A stretch of 64,000 bases of DNA from Streptomyces litmocidini. Lineage in GTDB: Bacteria > Actinomycetota > Actinomycetes > Streptomycetales > Streptomycetaceae. A model generated the notes under the pieces. It searched no databases, was not told where the DNA came from, and was given only the letters and a program-made list of their open reading frames with translations. Location: contig NZ_BMTQ01000004.1 of the NCBI RefSeq assembly GCF_014649755.1, positions 62,001-126,000 of the forward strand. Reading direction: 5' to 3'. Of this stretch, positions 29,420 through 37,945 are shown in pieces. The translations under genes and the position numbers were made by a program. The stretch's first letter is position 1, and every line of letters starts with the position of its first letter.

Positions 29420-29502
29420 CCGCCCTCCCGCCGAGCCCGCGTCAGCGACGGCCACCGGGGAGCGGGCCCCGCCGCACGCCCCCCGGTGGCTGAATGTTGA
29501 AC

Positions 29503-29534
29503 TTGCAAGTACTAGTGAGGGGTGCCTAACCTTA
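29503..29534 (+). promoter_or_regulatory. Promoter with DmdR-type iron box before doxX-like gene
   Basis: TTGCAA (29503-29508) and TAACCT (29527-29532) form a -35/-10 pair with 18-nt spacing. Read on the minus strand, 29516-29534 matches the Streptomyces iron-box consensus TTAGGTTAGGCTCACCTAA at 15 of 19 positions and covers the -10. A perfect ACTTGCAAGT palindrome (29501-29510) overlaps the -35. Confidence 0.55.
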
Positions 29535-29608
29535 CGGCCTCATCGGTTTACGTCCCCCCGCGCCCCGTCCCCCCACGGACGGGGCCAGGCCGAAGGAGTC
29601 CCATCCCC

Positions 29609-30139
29609 ATGACCGACCCGAACGCCCCGAGCACCACCGAGGCGGACCCGACGCCCGGCGCCCCCGGCGCCCCCGGTGCCCCTGACACCTCCGCGGGCCT
29701 CACCGCCCGCCTGAACCAGGCCCAGCCCTACGCCCTCGGCCTCTTCCGCATCGTCGTCGGCCTGCTCTTCGCCTGCCACGGCGCCTCTTCGCTCTTCGGC
29801 GTCCTCGGCGGCAGCGCGGTACCGGCCGGCACCTGGCCGGGCTGGTACGCGGCCGCCATCCAGCTCGGCGCAGGCGTCCTGGTCCTGGCCGGCCTCGGCA
29901 CCCGGAGCGCCGCCTTCCTGGCCTCGGGCTCGATGGCGTACGCGTACTTCGAGGTCCACCAGCCCGAGTCGCTCCTCCCCATCCAGAACGGCGGCGAGAG
30001 CGCGGCCATGTTCTGCTGGGCCTTCGCCCTGCTCGTGTTCACGGGCCCGGGCGCGCTGGCCCTGGACCGGCTCTTCGGCTCCGGGGAGGCGACGACCGTG
30101 AAGGCACGGGAGGACCGGGGCACGCCGGTCACGGCCTGA
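29609..30139 (+). CDS. DoxX-family membrane protein
   Basis: A 176-residue membrane protein with a disordered Pro/Ala N-terminus (1-35, repeats GAPGAPGAP) and four hydrophobic helices (about 42-160). The segments LFRIVVGLLFACHGASSLFG and GAGVLVLAGLGTRSAAF are typical of the DoxX family, some of which act in redox or thiol stress. ATG 29609 has GGAG about 11 nt upstream. An iron-box-like site in the promoter suggests iron-responsive control. A 34-nt tandem repeat begins in the last codons. Confidence 0.82.
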   Translation: MTDPNAPSTTEADPTPGAPGAPGAPDTSAGLTARLNQAQPYALGLFRIVVGLLFACHGASSLFGVLGGSAVPAGTWPGWYAAAIQLGAGVLVLAGLGTRSAAFLASGSMAYAYFEVHQPESLLPIQNGGESAAMFCWAFALLVFTGPGALALDRLFGSGEATTVKAREDRGTPVTA

Positions 30140-30212
30140 CGCAATACCGGGGCCCACCCGCCTCACGGCCCGACGCAGCACCGGAGCCCATCCGCCTCAC
30201 GGCCCGACGCAC
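30129..30212 (+). repeat. 34-nt tandem repeat, about 2.4 copies
   Basis: Units start at 30129, 30163 and 30197 with TCACGGCC. The first includes the DoxX stop codon. Copies one and two differ at only a few positions; the third is partial. Confidence 0.75.
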
Positions 30213-30242
30213 GAGCACGCCCGCCGGGAACGCCTACCGGGA

Positions 30243-30278
30243 GGGGCCGGAAACCGCAGCACGGTTTCCGGCCCCTTT
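30243..30278 (+). terminator. Rho-independent terminator
   Basis: GGGGCCGGAAACCG pairs perfectly with CGGTTTCCGGCCCC around CAGCA and is followed by TTT. It follows the DoxX gene. Confidence 0.85.
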
Positions 30279-30399
30279 CCCCCTCGACGCCCACCCGCAC
30301 CCACAGCTCCCCACGGGAACCTCACCCGCGGGGTGCCGCCGGTGTCGGCCCCGCACCCACCGGCGGCCGGACGCCCGCCCCCGCGTAGGCTCTGGGCTT

Positions 30400-31029
30400 G
30401 TGAATCTGCTCGACAGCCTGGGCTCACTGCGGTCGCTCACCGCCGGCCCATGGATCTACCCGGTCGTGGCGACGTCGATCCTGCTCGACGTCTTCCTGCC
30501 CGTGCTGCCGAGCGGTTTCCTCGTGATCACCGCCGCCACGGCGGCGGCGACGGCCACCGGGGCCTCCACCGGCGTGCCGTCGCTCCTCCCCCTGCTCCTC
30601 TGCGCCGCCGGCGCCTCGGTGCTCGGCGACTTCCTCGCGTACCGGCTGGCGCTGAGCGGCGGGGCCCGGCTGGACCGGGCGATCGGACGCTCGCGCCGCC
30701 TCTCACTGGCGCAGGAACGTCTCGGCACCGCACTCGCGCGGGGCGGCGGACTGCTCGTGGTGCTCGCGCGCTTCGCCCCGGCCGGCCGCTCCGTGGTCTC
30801 GCTGGGGGCGGGCGCGGCGAAGCGGCGGATCGAGGAGTTCCTGCCGTGGTCGGCGCTGGCGGGCCTGACCTGGGCCTCGTACAGCGTGGGGCTCGGCTGG
30901 CTGGGCGGTCAGTGGCTGGGCGCGACCTGGTTCAGCGCCGGGGTGTCGACCCTCGCGCTCTTCCTGGCGGGCGGCCTCGCCGCGTACCTCATACGGCGCC
31001 CGGCCGCCACTCCCGCGCCCGCGTCCTGA
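30400..31029 (+). CDS. DedA-family membrane protein
   Basis: A 209-residue inner-membrane protein of the DedA/SNARE-associated family, several members of which flip polyprenyl phosphates or phospholipids. Typical features are FLPVLPSGFLVITA near the N-terminus and LARFAPAGRSVVSLGAG followed by a Trp-rich helix (LAGLTWASYSVGLGWLGG). GTG 30400 is probably leaderless: TAGGCT (30386-30391) ends 8 nt before it. Confidence 0.85.
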   Translation: MNLLDSLGSLRSLTAGPWIYPVVATSILLDVFLPVLPSGFLVITAATAAATATGASTGVPSLLPLLLCAAGASVLGDFLAYRLALSGGARLDRAIGRSRRLSLAQERLGTALARGGGLLVVLARFAPAGRSVVSLGAGAAKRRIEEFLPWSALAGLTWASYSVGLGWLGGQWLGATWFSAGVSTLALFLAGGLAAYLIRRPAATPAPAS

Positions 31030-31074
31030 CGGCGACGGGCCGGGGTTCCGCCCCCCGGCGCCGTACGGCCGGGG

Positions 31075-31311
31075 CTACCGCGTCCTGACGGCGGCGGGAT
31101 GCGCGCCGCGCACCTCCAGGCCGTCGAGGAGTCTCGCGGTCGCCTCGGCGATCTCGTCCACGGCGCGCTCGAAGACCTCGCGGTTGTGGGCGGCGGGGGC
31201 GCGGAAGCCGGAGACCTTGCGGACGTACTGCAGGGCGGCGGCGCGGACATCGTCCTCGGTCGCCTCCTCGGGCAGGACGGGCGGGCGGAGCGTCTTGATG
31301 CTGCGGCACAT
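31075..31311 (-). CDS. DUF2277 small protein
   Basis: A 78-residue cytosolic protein starting MCRSIKTLRPP, the hallmark of DUF2277, with the ALQYVRKVSGFRAPA segment also conserved. The function is unknown. TGGAG lies 5 nt before ATG 31311. It converges with the DedA gene 45 nt away. Confidence 0.85.
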   Translation of the reverse strand: MCRSIKTLRPPVLPEEATEDDVRAAALQYVRKVSGFRAPAAHNREVFERAVDEIAEATARLLDGLEVRGAHPAAVRTR

Positions 31312-31386
31312 GTCTCCAGTGTGACGCGCCCCACCGACAACCACCCGAGCACGCCACAGCCCCGGCGACGACCGCCCCTCCCCCCC

Positions 31387-31611
31387 TCACCCGCCCAGAC
31401 CGCGTCTGCTCCGTGCGTTGATCTCGGCGGTGCGGGCACGCAGTTCGTGGAGGGGCGTGGCGAGCTGGACGTCGACGGGCTCGGCCTCCCACTCGACGCC
31501 GCCGCGGACGGCGCGGATCAGAAAGCGTCCGGAGACGCTCTCCACGTAGAAACCGACCCGCCCCGTGGCGGTGTCGCGGACGAGGTCACCGACCTCGGGC
31601 AGTGGCTGCAC
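31387..31611 (-). CDS. Small conserved hypothetical protein
   Basis: A 74-residue basic/aromatic protein (PEVGDLVRDTATGRVGFYVE, then REWEAEPVD-like text) that looks like a small beta-barrel of KOW or SH3 type. Similar short proteins occur widely in Streptomyces beside regulators; no function is known to me. GTG 31611 is chosen because GGAGGGG lies 6 nt upstream. It is divergent from the GntR gene, with a palindrome in between. Confidence 0.7.
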   Translation of the reverse strand: MQPLPEVGDLVRDTATGRVGFYVESVSGRFLIRAVRGGVEWEAEPVDVQLATPLHELRARTAEINARSRRGLGG

Positions 31612-31683
31612 GCATCCCCTCCGTCCCGGTTCCTGAAGCTCGGGGACACTCAGGGAAGCGCGGCGACCGGGCCCTGTCAACGT

Positions 31684-31695
31684 ATCTCTAGAGAT
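31684..31695. promoter_or_regulatory. Perfect 12-bp palindrome, candidate GntR operator
   Basis: ATCTCTAGAGAT lies in the divergent gap between the 74-residue gene and the GntR/HutC gene. The size and centre fit operators of GntR-family repressors, so autoregulation and control of the small divergent gene are plausible. Confidence 0.5.
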
Positions 31696-31799
31696 GTCCC
31701 CCGATGGATGGATCGGCCGGACGGGACGACGCACAGGCGTGGACCGGGGCCGAGGAGCGCGCCGTAGGGTGTCCCGCAGACGAAGGGAGTGGTCCACCC

Positions 31800-32558
31800 G
31801 TGACCGACCAGGACAGCGCTCGTCGGCCCAAGTACCAGCGGATCGCAGACGAGTTGAGAACCGCGATCCAGTCGGGCGCCTTCGCGCCGGGCGATCGGCT
31901 GCCCGGCGAGAACGACCTCATGACGACCTACGACGTGGCCCGCATGACCGCTCGCCAGGCCCTGTCCGTGCTGCGCGCGGAAGGGCTCGCCGAGGCGCGC
32001 AAGGGCGCCGGGGTCTTCGTCCGGGCCTTCCGTCCGCTGCGCCGCCGGGGCATCCCGCGCCTCGCCGGCGACCGGTGGGGCAACGGGCACTCGGTCTGGT
32101 CGGCGGACGTCGAGGACCGGGAGCTGGTCGTCGACCAGATCGAGGTGGGCGAGACGGAGGCCGGCGAGCGGGTCGCGGGGGCACTGAACCTGGCGCCGGG
32201 GGCGCCGGTCTGCGTCCGGAGCCGCCGTTTCGTCCTCGACGCGAAACCGGTGCTGCTCTCCGTCTCGTACCTCTCCGCCGAGCTCGTCCGCGGTACGCCG
32301 ATCACCGAGCCGGACACCGGACCCGGCGGCACCTACGCGCGACTGACGGAGCTGGGGCACCGGCCGGTGCGGTTCCGGGAGGAGATCCGCTGCCGGATGC
32401 CGACGGCGGACGAGTCGGACCGGCTCTCCCTGGAGTTCGGGACGCCGGTGGTGCTCATCGGCCGCACGGCCTTCACGGGGCCCGGGATGGCGGTGGAGCT
32501 CAACGAGATGACGCTGGACTCGTCGTCGTACGTCCTGGAGTACGACTTCGACGCGTAG
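31800..32558 (+). CDS. GntR-family regulator, HutC/UTRA subfamily
   Basis: A 252-residue repressor-type protein. The N-terminal winged helix (about 8-75, YQRIADELRTAIQSGAFAPG with RMTARQALSVLRAEGL) binds DNA. The C-terminal UTRA domain (about 95-245) binds an effector, often a sugar phosphate or amino-acid derivative. GTG 31800 has GGGAG about 10 nt upstream. A TAGGGT -10-like box is at 31766-31771, and the 12-bp palindrome at 31684 is the likely operator. Confidence 0.87.
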   Translation: MTDQDSARRPKYQRIADELRTAIQSGAFAPGDRLPGENDLMTTYDVARMTARQALSVLRAEGLAEARKGAGVFVRAFRPLRRRGIPRLAGDRWGNGHSVWSADVEDRELVVDQIEVGETEAGERVAGALNLAPGAPVCVRSRRFVLDAKPVLLSVSYLSAELVRGTPITEPDTGPGGTYARLTELGHRPVRFREEIRCRMPTADESDRLSLEFGTPVVLIGRTAFTGPGMAVELNEMTLDSSSYVLEYDFDA

Positions 32559-32920
32559 AACCGGCGCCGGACCCGCAGACCGGCGCCGCGGTCGGCGTGC
32601 GGACGGGAGATCCGCACGGCGTCGACCTCGCCGAACGGCACGTGCCGCCGGGGCTCGGCGAGGGTGCCGGTCCCGGCGTCCGGCCGGGACGGACACCGCC
32701 GCCCTCGACGGGGTGGCCGGAGCGGGCGCTGCCCGGCCGGGGGGGCGGGGGCGGCGGTCCCGAGGGCGGTGATCCGCAGCGGTCCGCCGCCCGTACGACG
32801 GGTCCAGGACGAATGGCCGAGACCGACCGGAAGTCGTGCGGAAGAAGTGAAGATCATGCATATCCTGTGTGCTCGCCGGGCCCCACCGTCGGGCGTCCGG
32901 CAGAGAACCGAGGGACATTC
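32559..32920. other. Gap without a supported gene
   Basis: 362 nt between the GntR gene and the lamin-tail gene. Frames are open on both strands but have Pro/Arg-rich compositions and no credible start. The last 12 nt carry the ribosome site of the next gene. It may contain decayed coding sequence. Confidence 0.35.
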
Positions 32921-33370
32921 ATGCTTCGTGTACGCACGCTCGCGGCCGTGACCGCGGCCGCCGCCTCCGGCATCCTCCTCCTGCCTTCGCAGGCCCAGGC
33001 CGCCGGCTCGGTCCACCTGTACAAGATCTACTACGACAGCCCGGGCACGGACAACCGCTCCAACAGCAGCCTCAACGCCGAGTACGTCCAGATACGCAAC
33101 ACGACCGGCGCGGCGGTCAACCTGCGGGGCTGGACGCTGACGGACGCGGCCAACCACAAGTACACGTTCGGCACCTACACGCTCGGCAAGGGCAAGATCG
33201 TGACGGTCCGCACGGGCCGCGGCACGAACACCTCGGCGAACGTGTACCAGAACCGTGGCGCGTACGTCTGGAACAACGACCGGGACACGGCGAAGCTGCG
33301 CAGGTCGAACGGCACGACGGTCGACACGTGCTCGTACAACTCGACGCGGGTCGACTACAAGTGGTGCTGA
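32921..33370 (+). CDS. Secreted lamin-tail-domain protein
   Basis: A 149-residue exported protein: signal peptide (1-28, ending AQAA) and an immunoglobulin-like lamin-tail domain (about 32-149). The segments LNAEYVQIRNTTGAAVNLRGWTL and YVWNNDRDTAKLRRSNG are diagnostic. Bacterial lamin-tail domains are thought to mediate surface adhesion or accompany extracellular nucleases. AGGGA precedes ATG 32921. A strong bidirectional terminator follows. Confidence 0.88.
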   Translation: MLRVRTLAAVTAAAASGILLLPSQAQAAGSVHLYKIYYDSPGTDNRSNSSLNAEYVQIRNTTGAAVNLRGWTLTDAANHKYTFGTYTLGKGKIVTVRTGRGTNTSANVYQNRGAYVWNNDRDTAKLRRSNGTTVDTCSYNSTRVDYKWC

Positions 33371-33389
33371 CCGCGCGGATCGGCTGACA

Positions 33390-33422
33390 CCCCGTGGGCC
33401 CCGGGCGCCGGGGCCCACGGGG
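33390..33422. terminator. Bidirectional hairpin terminator
   Basis: CCCCGTGGGCCCCG pairs perfectly with CGGGGCCCACGGGG around GGCGC. It lies between the converging lamin-tail and DUF4231 genes. Confidence 0.85.
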
Positions 33423-33426
33423 GCGG

Positions 33427-33963
33427 CTACGCGGCCTCCACCACCTCCTGCCGGGCGGCCGGAACCCCCTGCTGCCGCACATCGGGGTCGACCTGCCCGC
33501 CGAGGGTCATGACGTTCAGGGTGGCGGAGTTCTCGTTGGCGATGGCCTTCTCGACGCGGGCGACGAGGACGGAGAACGCCTCGCGCCGGCCCAGCTCGCG
33601 GTACGGCCCGACCCTGGTCTCGAAGAAGACGCGTTCGTGCCCGAGCAACTGCTCGGTGGACCGGTAGTTCTTCCACTGCTCCCGATACCGGTACACGCTC
33701 TCCAGCGAGATGGCGGCGACGACGACCACGCTCAGCACCGTGGCGGTGGCCCGCGCGAACCCCAGGTCGAGATTGACGAAGACCGGCACCAGGGCACCGC
33801 CGACGACGGACACGGTCCGCATCCGCAGGTGCATCGTCTTCATCCGGGTCGCCTTGGCGTCGTACCACTCCTGGTACTGCGCGATCCTGGTCTCGATGTA
33901 CCGCTGCGGCGTCATCTCGCCGCCCTGCGCCCCCGGTTCGGGCGCGTCCCCCACGTCAGACAT
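33427..33963 (-). CDS. DUF4231 (SLATT-like) membrane protein
   Basis: A 178-residue protein with two adjacent membrane helices (about 49-90, VSVVGGALVPVFVNL and VLSVVVVAAISLE) flanked by helical cytoplasmic segments rich in Tyr, Arg and Glu (YIETRIAQYQEWYDAKA). This matches DUF4231, a relative of SLATT two-helix proteins that accompany nucleotide-signal defence systems. No sensor or nuclease gene is adjacent, so a defence role here is unsupported. ATG 33963. Confidence 0.75.
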   Translation of the reverse strand: MSDVGDAPEPGAQGGEMTPQRYIETRIAQYQEWYDAKATRMKTMHLRMRTVSVVGGALVPVFVNLDLGFARATATVLSVVVVAAISLESVYRYREQWKNYRSTEQLLGHERVFFETRVGPYRELGRREAFSVLVARVEKAIANENSATLNVMTLGGQVDPDVRQQGVPAARQEVVEAA

Positions 33964-34018
33964 GCCCGGAGTACACCGGCCGGGGCTCGTCTACGTCAAC
34001 TTCGAGCCGACCTCCCCC

Positions 34019-34543
34019 TCAGCCGACGGCCACCCGCCCGCGGACGGCATCGAGGGCGAGGCGCCACGGGAAGCCCGCCGACGGATCCGGCAGGGACCCG
34101 TCCTCCCCGTACAGCACCGAGACCCCGGCACCCCGCAGGGTCTCCACGGACCGCTCGAACTGCGGATGCCCGGCGTGGGCCCCACTCACACACGGCACGG
34201 TCACCATCGGAACCCCCTTGCCGATCCCCTCCGCGGCCACACCGACGACGAACTTGTCCACGATCCCCAGGGCCCACTGGTTCAGGCTGTTGAAGGTGGC
34301 GGGCGCGACGAGGACCGCCGAGGCCTCCGGCCACACGTCCGGCTCGCCGGGAAGCCCGTAGTCCCACCGCACGGGATGCCCGGTGAGCACGGCGAGCCCG
34401 TCGAGCGACCCGGCGAGCCAGCGAGCCGCCGTGGGGGTGAGCCCGAGGCAGACGTCCCAGCCGTCGGCCTGCGCGTCCTCGATGACGCGGGCGATGTCGA
34501 AAACGGGCTCGGCGGCGCCGGCAAACAAGTACAAGGTGCTCAT
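34019..34543 (-). CDS. Flavoprotein (PPC decarboxylase-like fold)
   Basis: A 174-residue protein of the flavoprotein superfamily that includes EpiD, Dfp and UbiX. Recognisable parts are the LAGAAEP-type start, VLVAPATFNSLNQWALGI (the PxxxNxxW-like flavin and active-site region) and PMVTVPCVSGAHAGHP. The FMN-dependent reaction is not predictable from sequence. ATG 34543 has GAGGGG immediately upstream. Confidence 0.8.
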   Translation of the reverse strand: MSTLYLFAGAAEPVFDIARVIEDAQADGWDVCLGLTPTAARWLAGSLDGLAVLTGHPVRWDYGLPGEPDVWPEASAVLVAPATFNSLNQWALGIVDKFVVGVAAEGIGKGVPMVTVPCVSGAHAGHPQFERSVETLRGAGVSVLYGEDGSLPDPSAGFPWRLALDAVRGRVAVG

Positions 34544-34618
34544 CCCCTCATCCGACCACACCCGCACCCACCGCACCGAAGGCCCCCGGCCGATCATGGC
34601 TGGGACCTTTCCCCCGGC

Positions 34619-34644
34619 GGGCGCGGACGGCTCCGAACCGCCGA
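34619..34644 (+). repeat. tRNA-Val 3'-end fragment, putative att remnant 1
   Basis: 24 of 26 positions match 41216-41241, the T-arm and acceptor part of the tRNA-Val(TAC) gene, in the same orientation. The rest of 34560-35128 has no convincing gene. Confidence 0.6.
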
Positions 34645-35128
34645 GGTCCCCACCGTGCACGTTCACACCCGGCCCGAGACGCCCCCGACCAGGGACGGAC
34701 CGTGCCGAACGCCACAGGGAGGAGGCGCTCGGGACGCCCGCCTCCCCACCCCAGGAAGACGTCCACGCCATGGCCCGCGAACCGCTGCGGATACCGAACG
34801 AACGACCCCAGCACCTCACCCGACAGCCGCTCGGCGTCATCGACCGGTGCCCGTACTCGGACCTCTTCCGGCACTGCGCGCGCCGACAGCCGTCACCTCG
34901 CCGGCGCAACCGCCGCAGGTCCCGCAGAACGGCGACCGGGAACGGGGACCGCACCCACTTCTCCGGACGCCCGGCCTCGCCGTGCGCCCTCGACCGCTCC
35001 CACCACCGCGTGGCCCGGCACACTGCGGGGCCGGGTCGCGCTCCAGGGAAGAGTGCCGCCCGTCACCCCACGGACGGGGACGGCGACCGACGGGCGGGGC
35101 ACCCCTCCATCACGGCGGGCGACAGGCC

Positions 35129-35308
35129 TCAGGCAGCGAGCTCCTGCTCGGCACCCGTCGCCTCGGCCCACGCGGCCACGAGGACCTGATAGATCCGCTG
35201 CTCGTCAGCCGTCAACGAGCGGCGCTCTTCGCCGGCGCGGGCCCACAGGGTGCGGATGGCGTCGTTCAGGGCTTCGGGACTGGGGGTCTCTCTGTGCGAA
35301 TCGGGCAT
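35129..35308 (-). CDS. Small conserved hypothetical protein (59 aa)
   Basis: A 59-residue acidic helical protein beginning MPDSHRETPSPEALNDAI and containing TADEQRIYQVLVAAWAEAT. I do not recognise a function. Codon usage is Streptomyces-like. ATG 35308 is probably leaderless: on the minus strand TAGCCT ends 6 nt before it. It lies between the two tRNA-like remnants. Confidence 0.6.
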   Translation of the reverse strand: MPDSHRETPSPEALNDAIRTLWARAGEERRSLTADEQRIYQVLVAAWAEATGAEQELAA

Positions 35309-36073
35309 GAGTCCAGGCTAAGGCCAGGATCTGACAGAACCCCGTCTCCGCAACGTGGGGTCCGCCACGTCGCCGACGAGGCCCCGCGAGCAGCACATGG
35401 CCGAATAGATGCCGTACGCCACTATTGCTGTCCGGAAACATTCGGCGCGCTCTGCCGTAAGGGGCGCTGCGCCTGATGGCTGAGGCCGCGATCAGAGAGA
35501 AGGCCTCACGCGGCGACATCGAACACGCGAGCGACACGAAGCGGGCGCCCCCGAGTCACGCTCCCGGCACACAGGGCGACCCCCTGTCAATGCCTGAAGG
35601 GAGCCGCCACTCCGGCTCCCTCTGCCCCCGAAGGAAATCTCCAGGGGACGCACCTCGACGAGGAGAGCGCTCAGAAACGTGGCGAAGACACAGCCAAAAC
35701 GGAGCCAAAGACCGAAGACCCAGACCTAGCAGGGCTCCGCCCCGAGCCTTCACCGACCTACAGCGAGATCGAACTGGTGGACGCGGAGGATTCCGAGCCA
35801 CCGACATCTGCTTCGCAAGCCTGGCGCCGATCACCCAGCGGTCTTGGCTGGTCAACGAGCCTACGGCGACCCTGCGCGCCCCACGCTTGCCTGCACCGCC
35901 CCGGACCTCAATTGACCGTGACTGACTGCCCGATCTGGCACGGGCCCCGGCGCCGTCGTCTGCCCCTGCAAGTTCACCCGCCCTCCCCCCAGCACCCGCC
36001 GAGCCCAGGAGTCGATGTACATGGCTGAAGGGCTCACGGCTGAAGAGCTGACCGCAGTTGAAGGGCACCAAGG
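35309..36073. other. Gene-poor stretch with tRNA-like remnant
   Basis: 765 nt with no gene I can support. Open frames here are short and lack ribosome sites; the one covering 35774-35819 is simply the antisense of a decayed tRNA 3' half. Confidence 0.4.
35774..35819 (+). repeat. tRNA-Val 3'-half fragment, putative att remnant 2
   Basis: 38 of 46 positions match 41211-41256, running from the CCA end through the anticodon stem of tRNA-Val(TAC), with an identical 13-nt core CCGACATCTGCTT. The 5' half of a tRNA is absent, so it is not a functional tRNA gene. It is a good candidate for the distal attachment site of an integrated element. Confidence 0.65.
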
Positions 36074-36607
36074 TCAACGCTGCTCGAGACCGGTCGCTTC
36101 CAGTGCGATCTGTGCGGCGCGCGAGAACGCCAACACCGCATCCCTCAGTTTTTGGGATGATTCATCCAAGTCGGCTGCCAGGCGATCTACGAGATCCTCA
36201 TCGTCCCTCCCAGTGGATCGCACATAAGATTCCAACTGCCAAAGATGGTCGAACACGACGTGCGCATAACGATGAACGTCAATGGCACTGGAGGCCGCAT
36301 GGGGAGGGCCAAGCAAGCTGATGTCAAGCCAGCTTTCCTCAATTGGCCCTTTAAGCTCCAGAGCTTGAGAGCGGGCCCTATCTTCAACCCAGATCAAGTC
36401 CCCTGCCGCGCATTCCGCCAATCGCATTCCAGCAGGAATCAACTTGCCATACGCTTCACGCCTAGGTTGCCGAAGTTCTTTCTGATGCTCAGACCTCACC
36501 GTCGCCTGCGCGTTTGCGCGCTGGGCCCACGTCGCAAGGGTCGCAGTCCCGAGGGTTGCTACCGCCACAACCAGAGCGCCACCTATGGCAGCTATCCCCG
36601 CATCCAT
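36074..36607 (-). CDS. Membrane-tethered hypothetical protein
   Basis: A 177-residue protein with one N-terminal membrane helix (about 6-28) and a helical cytoplasmic part with the motif RREAYGKLIPAG. The layout and RRxxY motif resemble the gene at 39193-39738 and the broken frame at 36741-37016. The function is unknown. The region has visibly lower GC than the rest of the window. ATG 36607 is probably leaderless: TATGGT ends 8 nt before it on the minus strand. Confidence 0.65.
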   Translation of the reverse strand: MDAGIAAIGGALVVAVATLGTATLATWAQRANAQATVRSEHQKELRQPRREAYGKLIPAGMRLAECAAGDLIWVEDRARSQALELKGPIEESWLDISLLGPPHAASSAIDVHRYAHVVFDHLWQLESYVRSTGRDDEDLVDRLAADLDESSQKLRDAVLAFSRAAQIALEATGLEQR

Positions 36608-36740
36608 GACACCCGACCATAGTGGCCACCTTGATCCAAATCACGCTGTTCGCCAGTCAAAGCTTGGATCGAGTGAATCGACTTACCCACTCTTGACAGA
36701 CATACCCGGCCTTTCCTCGGATGGGACGACATTCCCCGTT

Positions 36741-37016
36741 ACCCGCGGCCGCCCTCGCCGCCTCCGGGCCAGCTTCCTGGCTCGCGTTGAGGGGCGTGCG
36801 CCAACAGACCGTGACTCAACACGAGGTGGCCGCACGGACCGCCGGGAGACCGAAGCCCGTGCGGTCAGATGGAATGCCTATATGCAGTTCACGGCTGCCG
36901 CGATCCGAAGCACTGACTTGATCCATAAAGAGAAGAAGGCTCATATCGATGATGCCGAGTATCGAGAGCGGTACTCGGCCGCCCAGCATGCCCTGACCGA
37001 TCTAACCGTCGCTTAG
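36741..37016 (+). pseudogene. N-terminally truncated relative of membrane-tethered family
   Basis: The frame ending at the TAG 37014-37016 reads AVRWNAYMQFTAAAIRSTD and then a helical tail, resembling the RRxxY part of the neighbouring tethered proteins, but no membrane helix or start with a ribosome site is seen upstream. The IS element is inserted exactly at its stop codon (within the CTTAG duplication), so the 3' end is intact and the 5' end is lost. Confidence 0.4.
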
Positions 37017-37088
37017 AGCGCCTAACACAATGAGGTGGATCGGTCCTGGTGGCCGTGTCCGGCCAGCGGTTTCGGCGTCGTCCGTGCC

Positions 37089-37899
37089 ATGGGGGCTTCG
37101 CCGTGGATCGTGCCGGGTGATCTGTGGGAGCGGATCGAGCCGCCCCTGCCGAAGCGGGAGAGACGGTGCAGGTACCCGGGCCGCAAGCCGGTCCCGGACC
37201 GACAGGCGCTGTGCGGGATCCTGTTCGTACTGCACACCGGCATTCAGCGGGAACACCTGCCTCAGGAGCTCGGCTTCGGGTCCGGTATGACGTGCTGGCG
37301 ACGGCTGCGGGACTGGAACAAGGCCGGCGTCTGGCAACGGCTACACGAGGTGCCATTGGCCGAGCTGAACGCCGCCGCCCGCCTCGACTGGCCGAGAGCG
37401 GTCGTCGACTCCAGCCACGTCAGAGCGCTAAAAGGGGGCTCCAGACAGGCCCGTCACCAGTCGATCGGGGACGGGCCGGCTCCAAGCACCACCTGATCAC
37501 CGACGGCCACGGCACCCCGCTCGCGGTCATCCTCACCGGCGGCAACCGCAACGGCGTCACCCAGCTCCTGCCCCTGCTCGACGCCGTCCCACCTGTCCGC
37601 GGCCGGCCGGGACGGCCCCGCCGAAAGCCCCAGTCGGTCTTCGCCGACCGCGGCTACGACCACGACGTCTACCGCGACCAGGTCCGGGCCCGCCGGATCC
37701 TGCCCGTCATCGCCCGACGCGGCACACCCCACGGCAGCGGCCTGGGCGTTTACCGGTGGGTGGTCGAGCGCACCTTCGCCTGGCTCCACGGCTTCAAACG
37801 GCTCCGCGCCCGCTGGGAACGACGGCCGACATCCACGAAGCCTTCCTCAAGCTCGCCTGCTGCCTGATCACCCACCGCCAGGTACTGTCCTTGACCTGA
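37089..37899 (+). pseudogene. IS5-family DDE transposase, frameshifted
   Basis: The N-terminal DNA-binding part (DLWERIEPPLPKRERR, then MTCWRRLRDWNKAGVW) and the first Asp (VVDSSHVRALKGG) are in one frame. At the AAAAGGGGG run near 37430 the reading shifts by -1 to the frame with GSKHHLITDGHGTPLAVI, the second Asp in VFADRGYDHD and the Glu in WVVERTFAWLHGF. A second -1 break near 37820 moves the C-terminus (DIHEAFLKLACCLITH) to a third frame ending at TGA 37899. The first break could be programmed; the second argues for decay. Confidence 0.8.
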
Positions 37900-37945
37900 C
37901 CGGCACTCGCCCCACCTCGACAGACCGACCCGGCAAACTGGTCGC

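Noticed and set aside
33427..33963. SLATT-type defence system
   Set aside because: The DUF4231 protein has the right topology, but no nucleotide sensor, cyclase or nuclease gene is adjacent.
35476..35925. Plus-strand open frame in the islet
   Set aside because: Part of it is the antisense of a decayed tRNA 3' half; composition is not protein-like.
37425..37440. Programmed -1 frameshift in the IS transposase
   Set aside because: Possible at the A4G5 run, but a second -1 break near 37820 makes simple decay more likely, so it is not claimed.
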